This document shows positions 1-6,760 of a stretch of 6,876 nt of DNA, in pieces. The position numbers and the translations under genes are program-made. The stretch comes from JBOGGX01 sp050744245 (lineage in GTDB: Bacteria > Actinomycetota > Acidimicrobiia > Acidimicrobiales > JBOGGX01). The stretch covers positions 1 through 6,876 of the forward strand of contig JBOGGX010000007.1 in the NCBI GenBank assembly GCA_050744245.1, given 5' to 3'. The notes under the pieces were generated by a model. It was not told the DNA's origin and made no database searches. It saw only the letters and a program-made list of their open reading frames with translations. Each line of letters begins with the position of its first letter. Positions within the stretch are counted from its first letter, which is position 1.

Positions 1-1011
1 CGCCGGCCGAGCCCGATGGCGACCAGCGCGGCCACGTCGGTCCACTCGCGCCGGGCGTGGCGGGCGATGGCCTGGCCGGTGAAGACGGCGCCGGCCAGCG
101 CGGCGAGGGCGGCGAAGGCGAGCACCCCGTTGACCTCGTAGTCGATCGCCTCATCCACCGGGTCGATCTGGTCCGGTCCGTAGGCGGGCGCCATGTTGAA
201 GGGGCGGCCGGCGAAGGCGCTCTCGATGGCCGCCCGGGCCGACGACACGTCGCCACCGCGGGCGGTCACGTGTACTACGGAGAAACCCGCGGCCTCGGTC
301 GTCGCGTCCGACAGCCCTGGTCCTCCGAGCACGTAGGACTCGTCGAGCAGAAGGTTCGTCTCGCCCGTCTTGGCCGCCGCGTCCCTGACCCCTCGAACGA
401 CGCCGACCACCCTCGCGGGCGCTTCCGGCCCGCCAAACCGTCCGCCGTCGCCGGTGGTGGCACCCAGCTCATCCGGCGCCCGGAAGGTGAGGATCACCTC
501 GTCACCGGGCGCCAGGCCCCGAGCGCTCGGCGCGCGTCTCGTTGATGACGATCTCGTCGGGCGCGTCCGGCTCGTACATCCGTCCCTCGAGGATCAGCGG
601 CCGTCCGCCGCTCGGGAGGCTGTGGTCGAGGGAGAACAGTCCGGCGGAGACGCGCGTTTCATCGGGTGCTGACGGCCGGGCGACCGTGAGCTCTCGCCAC
701 ATCCCGCGCCCGGCGGCGGCCACCTCGGGCAGCGCCTGGATGACCGCGAGCTCGTTCTCCGGGTCGTACACGGAGCACTCCCCGATGGACTCGTCGTCGA
801 CCTCCGTCGTCTCGGGCGGGCAGAAGCCGAGGGCGAGATCCGGCGGATCGGCCCGCTCGACGTACCGGTCGAACGCGGTCGCCGTGCGCCGGCCGGTCGC
901 CGAGGCGGCCATGGCGATCCCGCCGGCCAGTCCGGCCATGAGCGCGAGGAAGATGGTCGCCCGCCACCCGCGCCGCAGCAATGAGGCCGCGCGCATGCGT
1001 ACCGCTTCCAT
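1..1011 (-). pseudogene. FtsX-like ABC transporter permease, N-terminal part, frameshifted, cut by the left window edge
   Basis: This encodes the first ~336 residues of an inner-membrane ABC permease of the FtsX/MacB type, which would work with a LolD/MacB-like ATPase. The ATG at 1009-1011 is preceded on the minus strand by GGGAAAGG (1017-1024) at good spacing. The N-terminus has a basic stretch (RRGWR), then a transmembrane helix at residues ~17-37, then a long extracytoplasmic region. The first frame stops at 502-504 after 169 residues. Removing one base from the C run at 517-520 joins ERSG to LAPGDEVILTF, and the frame then stays open to base 1. This second part contains a beta-rich VVGVVRGV segment and, near base 120, the hydrophobic LAFAALAALAGAVF, which begins the first FtsX membrane domain. 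Such permeases usually have ~800 residues, so over half lies outside. A real one-base insertion or a homopolymer sequencing error are both possible. It diverges from the operon on the right. Confidence 0.82.
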
Positions 1012-1161
1012 GTCCGCCTTTCCCAGCCGCCGAGAGGACGATTGACCGTACCGCGCCGGTTCACCCGGCGAACAGGCAGGGGGCTCGCCCTTCGCGGTGT
1101 GGCTGCCACCACCACAATGGGCCGGACGACCTCCTTGTGCGCCTCGCCGATTGCTGGCTCA
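1012..1161. promoter_or_regulatory. Divergent spacer between the permease and the cyclase operon
   Basis: These 150 bases separate two divergent transcription units, so promoters for both should lie here. I found no convincing -35/-10 pair on either strand. TTGACC at 1042-1047 resembles a -35 box but has no TA-rich hexamer 16-18 bases downstream. Two small inverted repeats are visible: CGCCGG-TTCAC-CCGGCG at 1054-1070, and GTGGC-T-GCCAC at 1099-1109. Either could be an operator or chance in GC-rich DNA. Codon use is poorer here than in the gene that follows (CGA, ACA, AGG and CTT codons in that frame), which supports reading it as noncoding. Confidence 0.4.
1054..1070. repeat. 6-bp perfect inverted repeat in the divergent spacer
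   Basis: CGCCGG (1054-1059) and CCGGCG (1065-1070) are perfect complements around a 5-base TTCAC loop. No T-run follows on either strand, so it is not an intrinsic terminator. Its position between divergent genes would suit an operator, but the repeat is short and entirely G/C in the arms. Confidence 0.3.
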
Positions 1162-2502
1162 ATGGTCGGCGTGAACGGCGGGCAGATCAGGGTGTTTCTC
1201 GCGGACGACAGCGTGATTGTCAGGGAAGGGGTGCGGGCCATGCTGGCCCGGGAGCCCGATCTCGAGGTGGTCGGCGTCGCCGAGGACTACGACGGCTTGG
1301 TGGCCGGCGCCACCGAAGCCGCCCCGCAGGTCATCGTCTCCGACATCCGGATGCCGCCGAATTTCCAACGCGAGGGCATCGACGCGTGCAAGGAGCTCCG
1401 GCAGCGCCACCCGGGGACCGGCGTCGTCATCCTGTCGCAGTTCGACGATCCCGACTACGCCGTCTCGCTGCTCTCCGAGGGCGCCGCCGGCTACGCCTAC
1501 CTGCTGAAGGACCGCGTCGCCGAGGGCGACCAGCTGGCCCGGGCCATCCGAGAGGTGGCCACCGGCGGCTCGATGCTCGATCCGTTGGTGGTCAACGCTC
1601 TGGTCAATCCCGTCAGTTCGGGAAGCGACCTGGCGCCTGACGAAGAGGACCTGCTCGCGCTGGTCGCCGAGGGCAAGCCGATCAAGGCCATCGCCGCCGC
1701 TCGGGGCGTCACCGCGGCCGCGGGCGCCGAGGAGGTGGAGCGCCTGTTCGTGCGGCTGGCCGAGGGTGTGTCGAGCGGCCAGGACGGCGCCCTGCGCCGG
1801 TTGCGTCGGCTGCACGAGGCGATCGTGGAGCGGGAGGAGCAGGGCGAAACCCTGAGCCGGCTGCTCCCCGGGGGCGTGGCCGAGCAGCTGGTGCAGGCCG
1901 GTCGGGGGCTCGGCGAGACCGAGCGGCTCGAGGTCACCGTCCTGATCTCGGACATCCGCGGCTACTCGGCGATCACCGAGCGGGCCGATCCTTCCGACCT
2001 CGCCGGTCAGCTCAACACGCATCGGGCCGAGATGAACCGGGCCATCCTGGTCGAGGGCGGCACGGTGATGCAGTACGTCGGCGACTCGGTGATGGCCGTT
2101 TTCGGGGCCCCCGTGCCCACCACCGATCACGCCGATCGGGCCCTGGCCGCCGCAGGACGCATGCACGAGGCCCAGGCCGTGGTCAACGAGTCGTGGGACG
2201 CGGCCGGGCTCCCGTCATTCGAGATCGGCATCGGGCTGTCGACCGGCGTCGTCGCCGCGGCGATGCTCGGTTCGGAGGAGCGGGCCGAGTACACATTGGT
2301 CGGCGACGCCGTCAACCTCTGCCAGCGCCTCCAGGACCTCGCTCGACCGGGCGGGACGACCGTGCTGAGCGAAGCCACCTGGGAGCGTCTGCTCGACAAG
2401 GGTGGGGAAGCCGAGAAGCTCGAGCCGCAGCTCGTGAAGGGCCGCGCCACGCCTGTCAACGCCTACCGCATCGGGTCTTCTCACCAAGGAGCGATCGCAT
2501 GA
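1162..2502 (+). CDS. Response regulator fused to a class III adenylate/guanylate cyclase, with a degenerate LuxR HTH linker
   Basis: Predicted 446-residue cytoplasmic protein that couples phosphotransfer to cyclic nucleotide synthesis. Residues ~9-135 are a NarL-type receiver: acidic pair D15/D16, phosphoacceptor D61 (VSDIRMPP), S92 and K116 (YLLKD). Residues ~157-202 resemble a LuxR/GerE helix-turn-helix at first (LAPDEEDLLALVAEG), but the recognition-helix consensus is lost. A charged helical linker (~208-250, containing REEQGETLSRLLPGG) leads to the cyclase domain at ~255-437. That domain has metal-binding D264 (SDIRGYS) and D308 (YVGDSVMAVFG), T378 (EYTLVGD), and transition-state N385 and R389. 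The usual substrate-selecting Lys is Gln (Q304). I chose ATG 1162 because the receiver fold starts just after it. TTG 1042 has a better Shine-Dalgarno but would add 40 Arg-rich residues of poor codon use; GTG 1171 is also possible. The stop overlaps the next start by 4 bases. The histidine kinase at 4598 is the likely phosphodonor (inferred). Confidence 0.93.
   Translation: MVGVNGGQIRVFLADDSVIVREGVRAMLAREPDLEVVGVAEDYDGLVAGATEAAPQVIVSDIRMPPNFQREGIDACKELRQRHPGTGVVILSQFDDPDYAVSLLSEGAAGYAYLLKDRVAEGDQLARAIREVATGGSMLDPLVVNALVNPVSSGSDLAPDEEDLLALVAEGKPIKAIAAARGVTAAAGAEEVERLFVRLAEGVSSGQDGALRRLRRLHEAIVEREEQGETLSRLLPGGVAEQLVQAGRGLGETERLEVTVLISDIRGYSAITERADPSDLAGQLNTHRAEMNRAILVEGGTVMQYVGDSVMAVFGAPVPTTDHADRALAAAGRMHEAQAVVNESWDAAGLPSFEIGIGLSTGVVAAAMLGSEERAEYTLVGDAVNLCQRLQDLARPGGTTVLSEATWERLLDKGGEAEKLEPQLVKGRATPVNAYRIGSSHQGAIA
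2486..2491 (+). promoter_or_regulatory. Ribosome binding site fixing the ABC ATPase start
   Basis: AAGGAG lies 7 bases upstream of ATG 2499-2501, inside the last codons of the cyclase gene. It selects this start over the ATG at 2508 and over the longer open frame upstream. With the ATGA overlap it indicates translational coupling. Confidence 0.85.
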
Positions 2503-3242
2503 CGACCATGACCGAGCCCGACGAGAGCGTCGCCGGCGGCGCGCCGAACGACCTCGCCGTTGAGGTGCGGGCCGTCTATCGCACCTTTGAGCAGGACGCG
2601 GCACCCGTCCGGGCGTTGCGGGGCGCCGACCTCGACGTACGGCGGGGGGAGTTCGTCGCGGTCATGGGGCCGTCCGGATGCGGCAAGTCGACGCTGTTGA
2701 ACATCGTCGCCGGTCTCGACGTGCCCGACGAGGGCGAGGTGCTGGTCGCCACGGAACGACTGACCGGGATGGACGAGAACCAGCTCGCCATCATGCGCCG
2801 CCGGCACATCGGCATCGTGTTCCAGTTCTTCAACCTGCTCGAGGGGATGACCGTCCTCGAGAACGTCGTCATGCCCGCAGTCATCGCCGGCCGCAAGCGC
2901 AAGCCGGCCGAGGCCAGGGCCCGCGACCTGCTCGACCTGCTCGGCATCGGCGACAAGGCCAAGCAGGCGCCGGGCTTGCTGTCGGGGGGCCAGCGGCAAC
3001 GTCTCGCCATCGCCCGGGCCCTCGCCAACGAGCCGACGGTCGTCCTGGCCGACGAGCCGACCGGCGCGCTCGACTCGGAGGGCGGCGAGGAGGTGCTCGA
3101 GCTGTTTCGCCGGCTCCACGAGGGCGGCCAGACGATCCTGCTCGTCACGCATGACCAACCGGTCGCCGACGCCGCGCAGCGCATCGTGCGCATGAAGGAC
3201 GGGCGGGTCGTCGACGACGGTCGCGACGCCGTCGGCCCCTGA
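2499..3242 (+). CDS. ABC transporter ATP-binding protein, MacB/LolD type
   Basis: A 247-residue cytoplasmic ATPase of the family that powers FtsX-like permeases (lipoprotein release, macrolide or peptide export, envelope stress functions). All nucleotide-binding motifs are intact: Walker A GPSGCGKST (57-65), Q-loop Q109 in VFQFFNLL, signature LSGGQ (161-165), Walker B VVLADEP (181-187) with catalytic E186, D-loop GALD (189-192) and switch H218 (LVTHD). The family-typical RRRHIGIVFQ precedes the Q-loop and NVVMPAVIAG follows it. The length is normal for the family. The first ~20 residues are an acidic, probably disordered extension. It is translationally coupled to the cyclase upstream and followed after 34 bases by a permease remnant that should have been its partner. 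The substrate cannot be read from the sequence. The intact motifs suggest selection still acts on it, perhaps with another permease such as the divergent one at 1-1011. Confidence 0.95.
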   Translation: MTTMTEPDESVAGGAPNDLAVEVRAVYRTFEQDAAPVRALRGADLDVRRGEFVAVMGPSGCGKSTLLNIVAGLDVPDEGEVLVATERLTGMDENQLAIMRRRHIGIVFQFFNLLEGMTVLENVVMPAVIAGRKRKPAEARARDLLDLLGIGDKAKQAPGLLSGGQRQRLAIARALANEPTVVLADEPTGALDSEGGEEVLELFRRLHEGGQTILLVTHDQPVADAAQRIVRMKDGRVVDDGRDAVGP

Positions 3243-3660
3243 CGTACGCGCACCCCCGGGAGACGGCGGACAACCGATGAGGGCCGTGTGGCCGTGGTCG
3301 ATGGGCGACCTGCGCCGCCGCTGGCGGTCGCTCGCGCTCATCGCCCCCTGGCCGGCGCCCGCCGGGCCGACACCGCCGTCCACCGCCATCTCGATCGGAG
3401 CCGGTTCCCCGAGGTGATCGCGTTCGCGACCGAGCCGCTGCTCGAGGTCATGGCCTGGCTCGAAGCCGACCCCGCGTCGAGCGGACGCGCGAGCTGCGTT
3501 TCATGGCCGCGACGCCGACGAACCTCCTCCCTGGCCTCGATGGCGGGATCATGATCGCGACCAGCCCGGCCGGCATCGAGGACCTGTGGGTGGTGCAGGG
3601 CCGGCTCCCGTCGGGTGCCGACGAGCTTGCGGTATCGGAGCGCGGGGTGGCCGCGGTCGA

Positions 3661-3676
3661 CCGGTCGGCCGACCGG
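3661..3676. repeat. Perfect 16-bp palindrome in the permease remnant
   Basis: CCGGTCGGCCGACCGG is its own reverse complement with no loop. It encodes part of DRSADR, at the point where I infer that the first FtsX domain has been lost. A palindrome of this length is not rare in DNA this GC-rich, so its link with the deletion is only suggestive. Confidence 0.5.
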
Positions 3677-3923
3677 CTCATGTCGACGCCGCGACTGTTC
3701 GGTGCCGGCTGGGACGCGGTCCTCGAGGTCGACCCCGACGACGATGCCGACGCCCTGGTCTCGCTGGTGGCGCAGGATCCCGACGTGATCGCGGTCGGGC
3801 GCGACGAGCTGCTCGAAGGCGACACGGAGGTGGAGGCCAGCGGCCCTGGCGGCGTCGGGCCCGTCGATCCCGTTTTGACCAGCGAGGGTCTGCTCGGGTT
3901 GACGGCCGACTGCCCGGCCGCCG

Positions 3924-3930
3924 GCGACGA
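3924..3930 (+). repeat. Left copy of 7-bp direct repeat flanking the palindromic element (likely target duplication)
   Basis: GCGACGA here matches 4020-4026 exactly. Deleting one copy plus the sequence between restores a continuous permease reading (CPAAGDD then PRCSVTT), as expected for a target-site duplication. A 5-base duplication (GCGAC) with a slightly longer element fits nearly as well. Confidence 0.6.
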
Positions 3931-4019
3931 TTCTGTGGCGACTTCCGCGGGCTATTCCGCCCAAAGTCGACACAGAGGCGACTTAGGCCGGGAGATCGAC
4001 CCTAAGTCGACACAGAACA
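3931..4019. mobile_element. Short palindromic MITE-like or REP-like element, 89 bp, inserted in the permease remnant
   Basis: A non-coding element with nested symmetry. Its ends are TTCTGTGGCGACTT (3931-3944) and AAGTCGACACAGAA (4004-4017), inverted repeats matching at 13 of 14 positions. The 13-mer AAGTCGACACAGA occurs twice, at 3964-3976 and 4004-4016, exactly 40 bases apart. GGCGACTT occurs at 3937-3944 and 3977-3984, also 40 apart. The element is thus two tandem 40-base units, each a GCGACTT/AAGTCG hairpin around a 19-base loop; the second stem extends to CGACTTAGG/CCTAAGTCG. It is flanked by GCGACGA on both sides. Element plus one duplication is 96 bases (32 codons) without a stop, so the permease frame stays open. 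Its composition is less GC-rich than its surroundings. It encodes no transposase and would have been moved in trans. I cannot assign an IS family. Confidence 0.72.
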
Positions 4020-4026
4020 GCGACGA
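4020..4026 (+). repeat. Right copy of 7-bp direct repeat flanking the palindromic element
   Basis: GCGACGA is identical to 3924-3930. Two bases (CA, 4018-4019) lie between the right terminal inverted repeat and this copy, so the boundary is not perfectly symmetrical. Confidence 0.6.
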
Positions 4027-4586
4027 CCCGCGCTGCTCGGTCACCACCCGAGGCATCGGTGTCGCGTTTGGCCCGGGTGTCGACCGGGCCGCAGCCATGG
4101 CTCGCTTGGCCGAGATCGGCGACGGCGTCATCCCGACCCCGATGCCATCGGTGATCAACAACCTCGGCCAGATCGGCTCGACCCCGTGGTACCTCGCCGG
4201 GTTCCTGGCCGTGCTCGGGCTGGCCGGGATCCACACCCTGACCATCGGCTCCAGCCGCAGGGATCGTCACCTCGCCGTGGCTCGGGTCCTTGGCTTGCTG
4301 CCCCGCCAGGCCGCGGCGTCCGTGCGCTGGCAGGCGCTCACGCTGACCGCGACGGGCGCGATCGTCGGGGTGATCCTCGGCGTGGTCGCCGGCCGGCTGG
4401 TGTGGCGCCGCGTGGCCGAGGGATCCGGGGCGCTGGTCGACACCGTCGTCCCGGCCTGGGCCTGGGTCGCCGCGGCCGCCGCCGCGCTCGCCCTCGCCCT
4501 GCTGGTGGCGGTGGTGCCCGCGGCCCGACGGCGACCATCCGTCCGGCCGAGCTGCTGAGAACCGAATGAGAATGTGCGGTCAACCA

Positions 4587-4592
4587 GAGGGG
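4587..4592 (+). promoter_or_regulatory. Ribosome binding site fixing the histidine kinase start
   Basis: GAGGGG lies 5 bases upstream of ATG 4598-4600. It favours that start over the in-frame GTG at 4574, which would add 8 residues and lacks a comparable site. Confidence 0.8.
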
Positions 4593-4597
4593 ATGAC

Positions 4598-6760
4598 ATG
4601 GTGACGCTCGTGAGCGACGCCCAGGTGGCCGAGAGCGATCGCACGCACAAGGAGGTGGCGTCCTCCGGCGGTGCGGACGGGCCGGTGGCCAGGCCAACGC
4701 ATCGGTTGGTGTGCCTTGGCGCGCTGGCGCCGCTCGGACTCGTCGCCGGCGCACTGATCGTGGCCGGCCCGGCGAACCCGTTCGAGTGGGTCGGCGCGGG
4801 GCTCGTCGGTCTGTGGACGCTCGCCGCCCTGGCCTTGGACCGCCGCAGGGAACGTCTCGGAGCGCTGGTCCTGCTGGGCGCGACCGTGGGCGGGATCGCC
4901 CTGCTCGCCGCCGCCCTCGACGACCGCGGCACGGCGAACCTCGTGGTCGACGTGGCGTTGCGGCTGGCCCTTGCCCTGCTCCCTGCGGTCGCCTACCACC
5001 TGCTGCTGTCGCTGCCCGGCCGGGGCCGGCTGACCGCTCCTCGCCGGCGGGCGGTGATCGCGGGGTACGCCGTCGCCGGCGCGACGGGTCTCGTCCTGGT
5101 CGCCGATCGCGAGGCGGTGCCGGTGCTGCCGCTGCTGGCGTTGTGGGCGGTTGCCCTCGCCAGCGGCCTCTACCTGTCGAACGCCTCGTATCGCGAGGCC
5201 GGCGCGGTCGATCGCCGCCGCATGCAATGGATCGGCTGGGCCCTGGCCGTGTGCGCCGAGGTCGTGCTGGTGGTGTCGGCCCTCAACCTGTTGACAAACT
5301 GGCCGTCCGAGGTCGGGCTGATCGCCTTCGCCGCCACCGGGCTGGTGCCGCTGGCCGTCGTTGCCGGCACCGATGGCCGACTGGTCATGCGGGTCGACCG
5401 GTTGCTCACCTACACCGTGTCCCTGGCCGGGCTCACGACGCTGGTCGTCGCGGTGTACCTCCTCGTCGTCATCGGCCTGGGCCGCCGGCCCGAGGGCGAC
5501 GAGCGCTCGCTGCTCCTCCTCTCGATGGCCGCGGCCGGCGTGGCCGCGCTCCTGCACGTGCCGGCCCGCCGCTGGCTGGCCGAGCGGGCCAACCGGCTGG
5601 TGTACGGCGAGCGCATCGCACCGGACGAAACGCTGCGCACCTTCGGCCAGCGCCTGTCCCGTTCCATCCCCCTCGACGAGCTGCTGCTGCAGCTGTCCGA
5701 ATCGTTGCGCAAGAGCCTGTTGCTGGCCGGGGCCGAGGTCTGGACCGGCCGTGACGGGCACTATGAGCTGGCCGCCGGCGTCCCCCATCGGGAGGCGGCA
5801 CCGCTGCTGATCGCGGCCAAGGAGCAGGCGGTCGTGGCCCGGGCCGGAGTGTCGGGCGGCACGTGGATCGACATCTGGCTACCCGGCCTGGCCGACGTGG
5901 CCGGCACCGGGGCCGGCGGCACGACCGCCATACGGGTGGCGCCCATCGCCCACCAGGGGGAGCTGCTCGGCCTCATCGTCTGCCGGCGCCGACCCGACGG
6001 CGAGCCGTTCAGCGAGCGGGAAGACGCCGTGCTCACCGAGCTCGGCCGGCAGGTCGGACTGGCGTTGCACAACGTCCAGCTCGACTCGGCACTGCAGGCC
6101 TCGCTGGAGGAGCTCCAGGCCAGCAACGAGGAGCTCCAGCGCAGCCGCGCTCGGATCGTGGCCGCCGGCGACGCCGAACGGCGCAAGCTCGAGCGCAACC
6201 TCCACGATGGCGCCCAACAGCACCTCGTGGCCCTGGCGGTCAAGCTCCGGCTGGCCCAGGACTCGGTCGAGGACGACCCGGCCGACGCCATGGCGATGAT
6301 GCACGAGATCAAGGGCAACCTCCAGGAGGCGATCCAGGAGCTGCGGGCCCTGGCCCACGGCATCTTCCCGCCGCTCCTCGCATCGGGCGGGTTGCCGGAG
6401 GCCCTGGGGGTGGCGGTCGCGCGGTCGCCGCTCCCCGTCGATCTCGACGCCTCCGGCGTCGGCCGGTATCCGCAGGAGGTGGAGGCCGCGGTCTACTTCT
6501 GCTGCCTGGAAACGATGCAGAACGCGGCCAAGCATGCGGGTGAGGGGACCACCATCCGATTGCTGGTGGCCGAGCGCGACGGCGACCTTTGTTTCGAGGT
6601 GGCGGACGATGGCGCCGGGTTCGACGCCGACACGGTCGGCCTGGCCGGCCATGGCTTCGTCAACATGAGCGACCGGCTCGGCGCCTTCGGCGGCACCCTC
6701 TCGGTCACCTCGGCCCCCGGCGCCGGCACAACCGTCGCCGGCCGCATCCCCCTCGCCTGA
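4598..6760 (+). CDS. Multi-pass membrane sensor histidine kinase (HisKA_3 / HATPase_c) with a GAF-like domain
   Basis: Predicted 720-residue membrane kinase of the NarL-partner class. After a ~35-residue polar N-terminus, about ten hydrophobic segments lie between residues ~36 and 321. A GAF-like region follows (~345-490; it ends LTELGRQVGLALHNVQLDSA), then a signalling coiled coil (~496-525) with LEELQASNEELQ. The dimerisation and phosphotransfer helix has H536 in LERNLHDGAQQHL, the HisKA_3 signature. The ATPase domain (~625-718) has N-box N642 (ETMQNAAKHA), G1 ADDGAGF (669-675), G2 GHGFVNMSDRLG (684-695) and G3 GAGTTV (708-713). All catalytic motifs are present. The kinase should autophosphorylate at H536 and pass phosphate to a NarL-type receiver; D61 of the receiver-cyclase at 1162 is the obvious local candidate (inferred). 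The start is 28 bases after the permease remnant and has its own ribosome binding site, so it can be translated regardless of the damage upstream. The ligand sensed by the membrane domain is unknown. Confidence 0.95.
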   Translation: MVTLVSDAQVAESDRTHKEVASSGGADGPVARPTHRLVCLGALAPLGLVAGALIVAGPANPFEWVGAGLVGLWTLAALALDRRRERLGALVLLGATVGGIALLAAALDDRGTANLVVDVALRLALALLPAVAYHLLLSLPGRGRLTAPRRRAVIAGYAVAGATGLVLVADREAVPVLPLLALWAVALASGLYLSNASYREAGAVDRRRMQWIGWALAVCAEVVLVVSALNLLTNWPSEVGLIAFAATGLVPLAVVAGTDGRLVMRVDRLLTYTVSLAGLTTLVVAVYLLVVIGLGRRPEGDERSLLLLSMAAAGVAALLHVPARRWLAERANRLVYGERIAPDETLRTFGQRLSRSIPLDELLLQLSESLRKSLLLAGAEVWTGRDGHYELAAGVPHREAAPLLIAAKEQAVVARAGVSGGTWIDIWLPGLADVAGTGAGGTTAIRVAPIAHQGELLGLIVCRRRPDGEPFSEREDAVLTELGRQVGLALHNVQLDSALQASLEELQASNEELQRSRARIVAAGDAERRKLERNLHDGAQQHLVALAVKLRLAQDSVEDDPADAMAMMHEIKGNLQEAIQELRALAHGIFPPLLASGGLPEALGVAVARSPLPVDLDASGVGRYPQEVEAAVYFCCLETMQNAAKHAGEGTTIRLLVAERDGDLCFEVADDGAGFDADTVGLAGHGFVNMSDRLGAFGGTLSVTSAPGAGTTVAGRIPLA

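Larger units (their letters stand above)
3277..4569 (+). pseudogene. Decayed FtsX-like ABC permease, partner of the upstream ATPase
   Basis: Remnant of a membrane permease spread over three frames. ATG 3277 begins MRAVWPWSMGDLRRRWRSLA, a typical N-terminus, but the first membrane helix is mostly missing. At the C run 3344-3348 the frame changes into AGARRADTAVHRHL, leaving ~10-13 codons and the phase lost relative to the homologue at 1-1011. A second shift at about 3474-3476 (one base missing) leads from EADPA into VERTRELRFMAAT. The frame is then open to a TGA at 4554-4556. A third shift at 4530-4531 (one G missing) is needed to reach the family C-terminus TIRPAELLRTE and the TGA at 4567-4569. 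The 96 bases at 3931-4026 are an insertion. Only the C-terminal FtsX domain with three membrane helices (about 4189-4530) is recognisable. The first FtsX domain expected in ~800-residue relatives is absent, so large internal deletions are inferred near 3655-3665 and 3865-3885. Probably non-functional. Confidence 0.85.

Noticed and set aside
1129..1141. 13-base sequence whose reverse complement (CGCACAAGGAGGT) recurs at 4644-4656 in the kinase gene
   Set aside because: One 13-base match between two places is near chance expectation for a GC-rich window of this size, and the sites share no context.
594..1241. Long minus-strand frame starting upstream of the permease, with AAGGAGGT (complement of 1129-1136) near its start
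   Set aside because: It is out of phase with the recognisable permease frame, has Arg/Pro-rich composition typical of shadow frames, and overlaps the start of the receiver. The Shine-Dalgarno-like match is probably chance.
1159..2166. 335-codon minus-strand open frame opposite the receiver-cyclase
   Set aside because: It is an antisense shadow of a gene with strong domain motifs. Its product is His/Gln/Gly/Asp-rich with no recognisable fold, as expected from the complement of biased codons.
3931..4017. A minimal CRISPR-like array (21-base near-palindromic repeat with 19-base spacers, period 40)
   Set aside because: Only one full repeat and two half repeats exist, the spacers are too short, no cas genes are near, and the block lies inside a coding frame with a flanking direct repeat. 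An insertion element explains it better.
4580..5788. 402-codon minus-strand open frame opposite the kinase membrane domain
   Set aside because: Low-complexity Gln/Gly/His/Arg-rich shadow; the plus strand encodes clear membrane helices and kinase domains.
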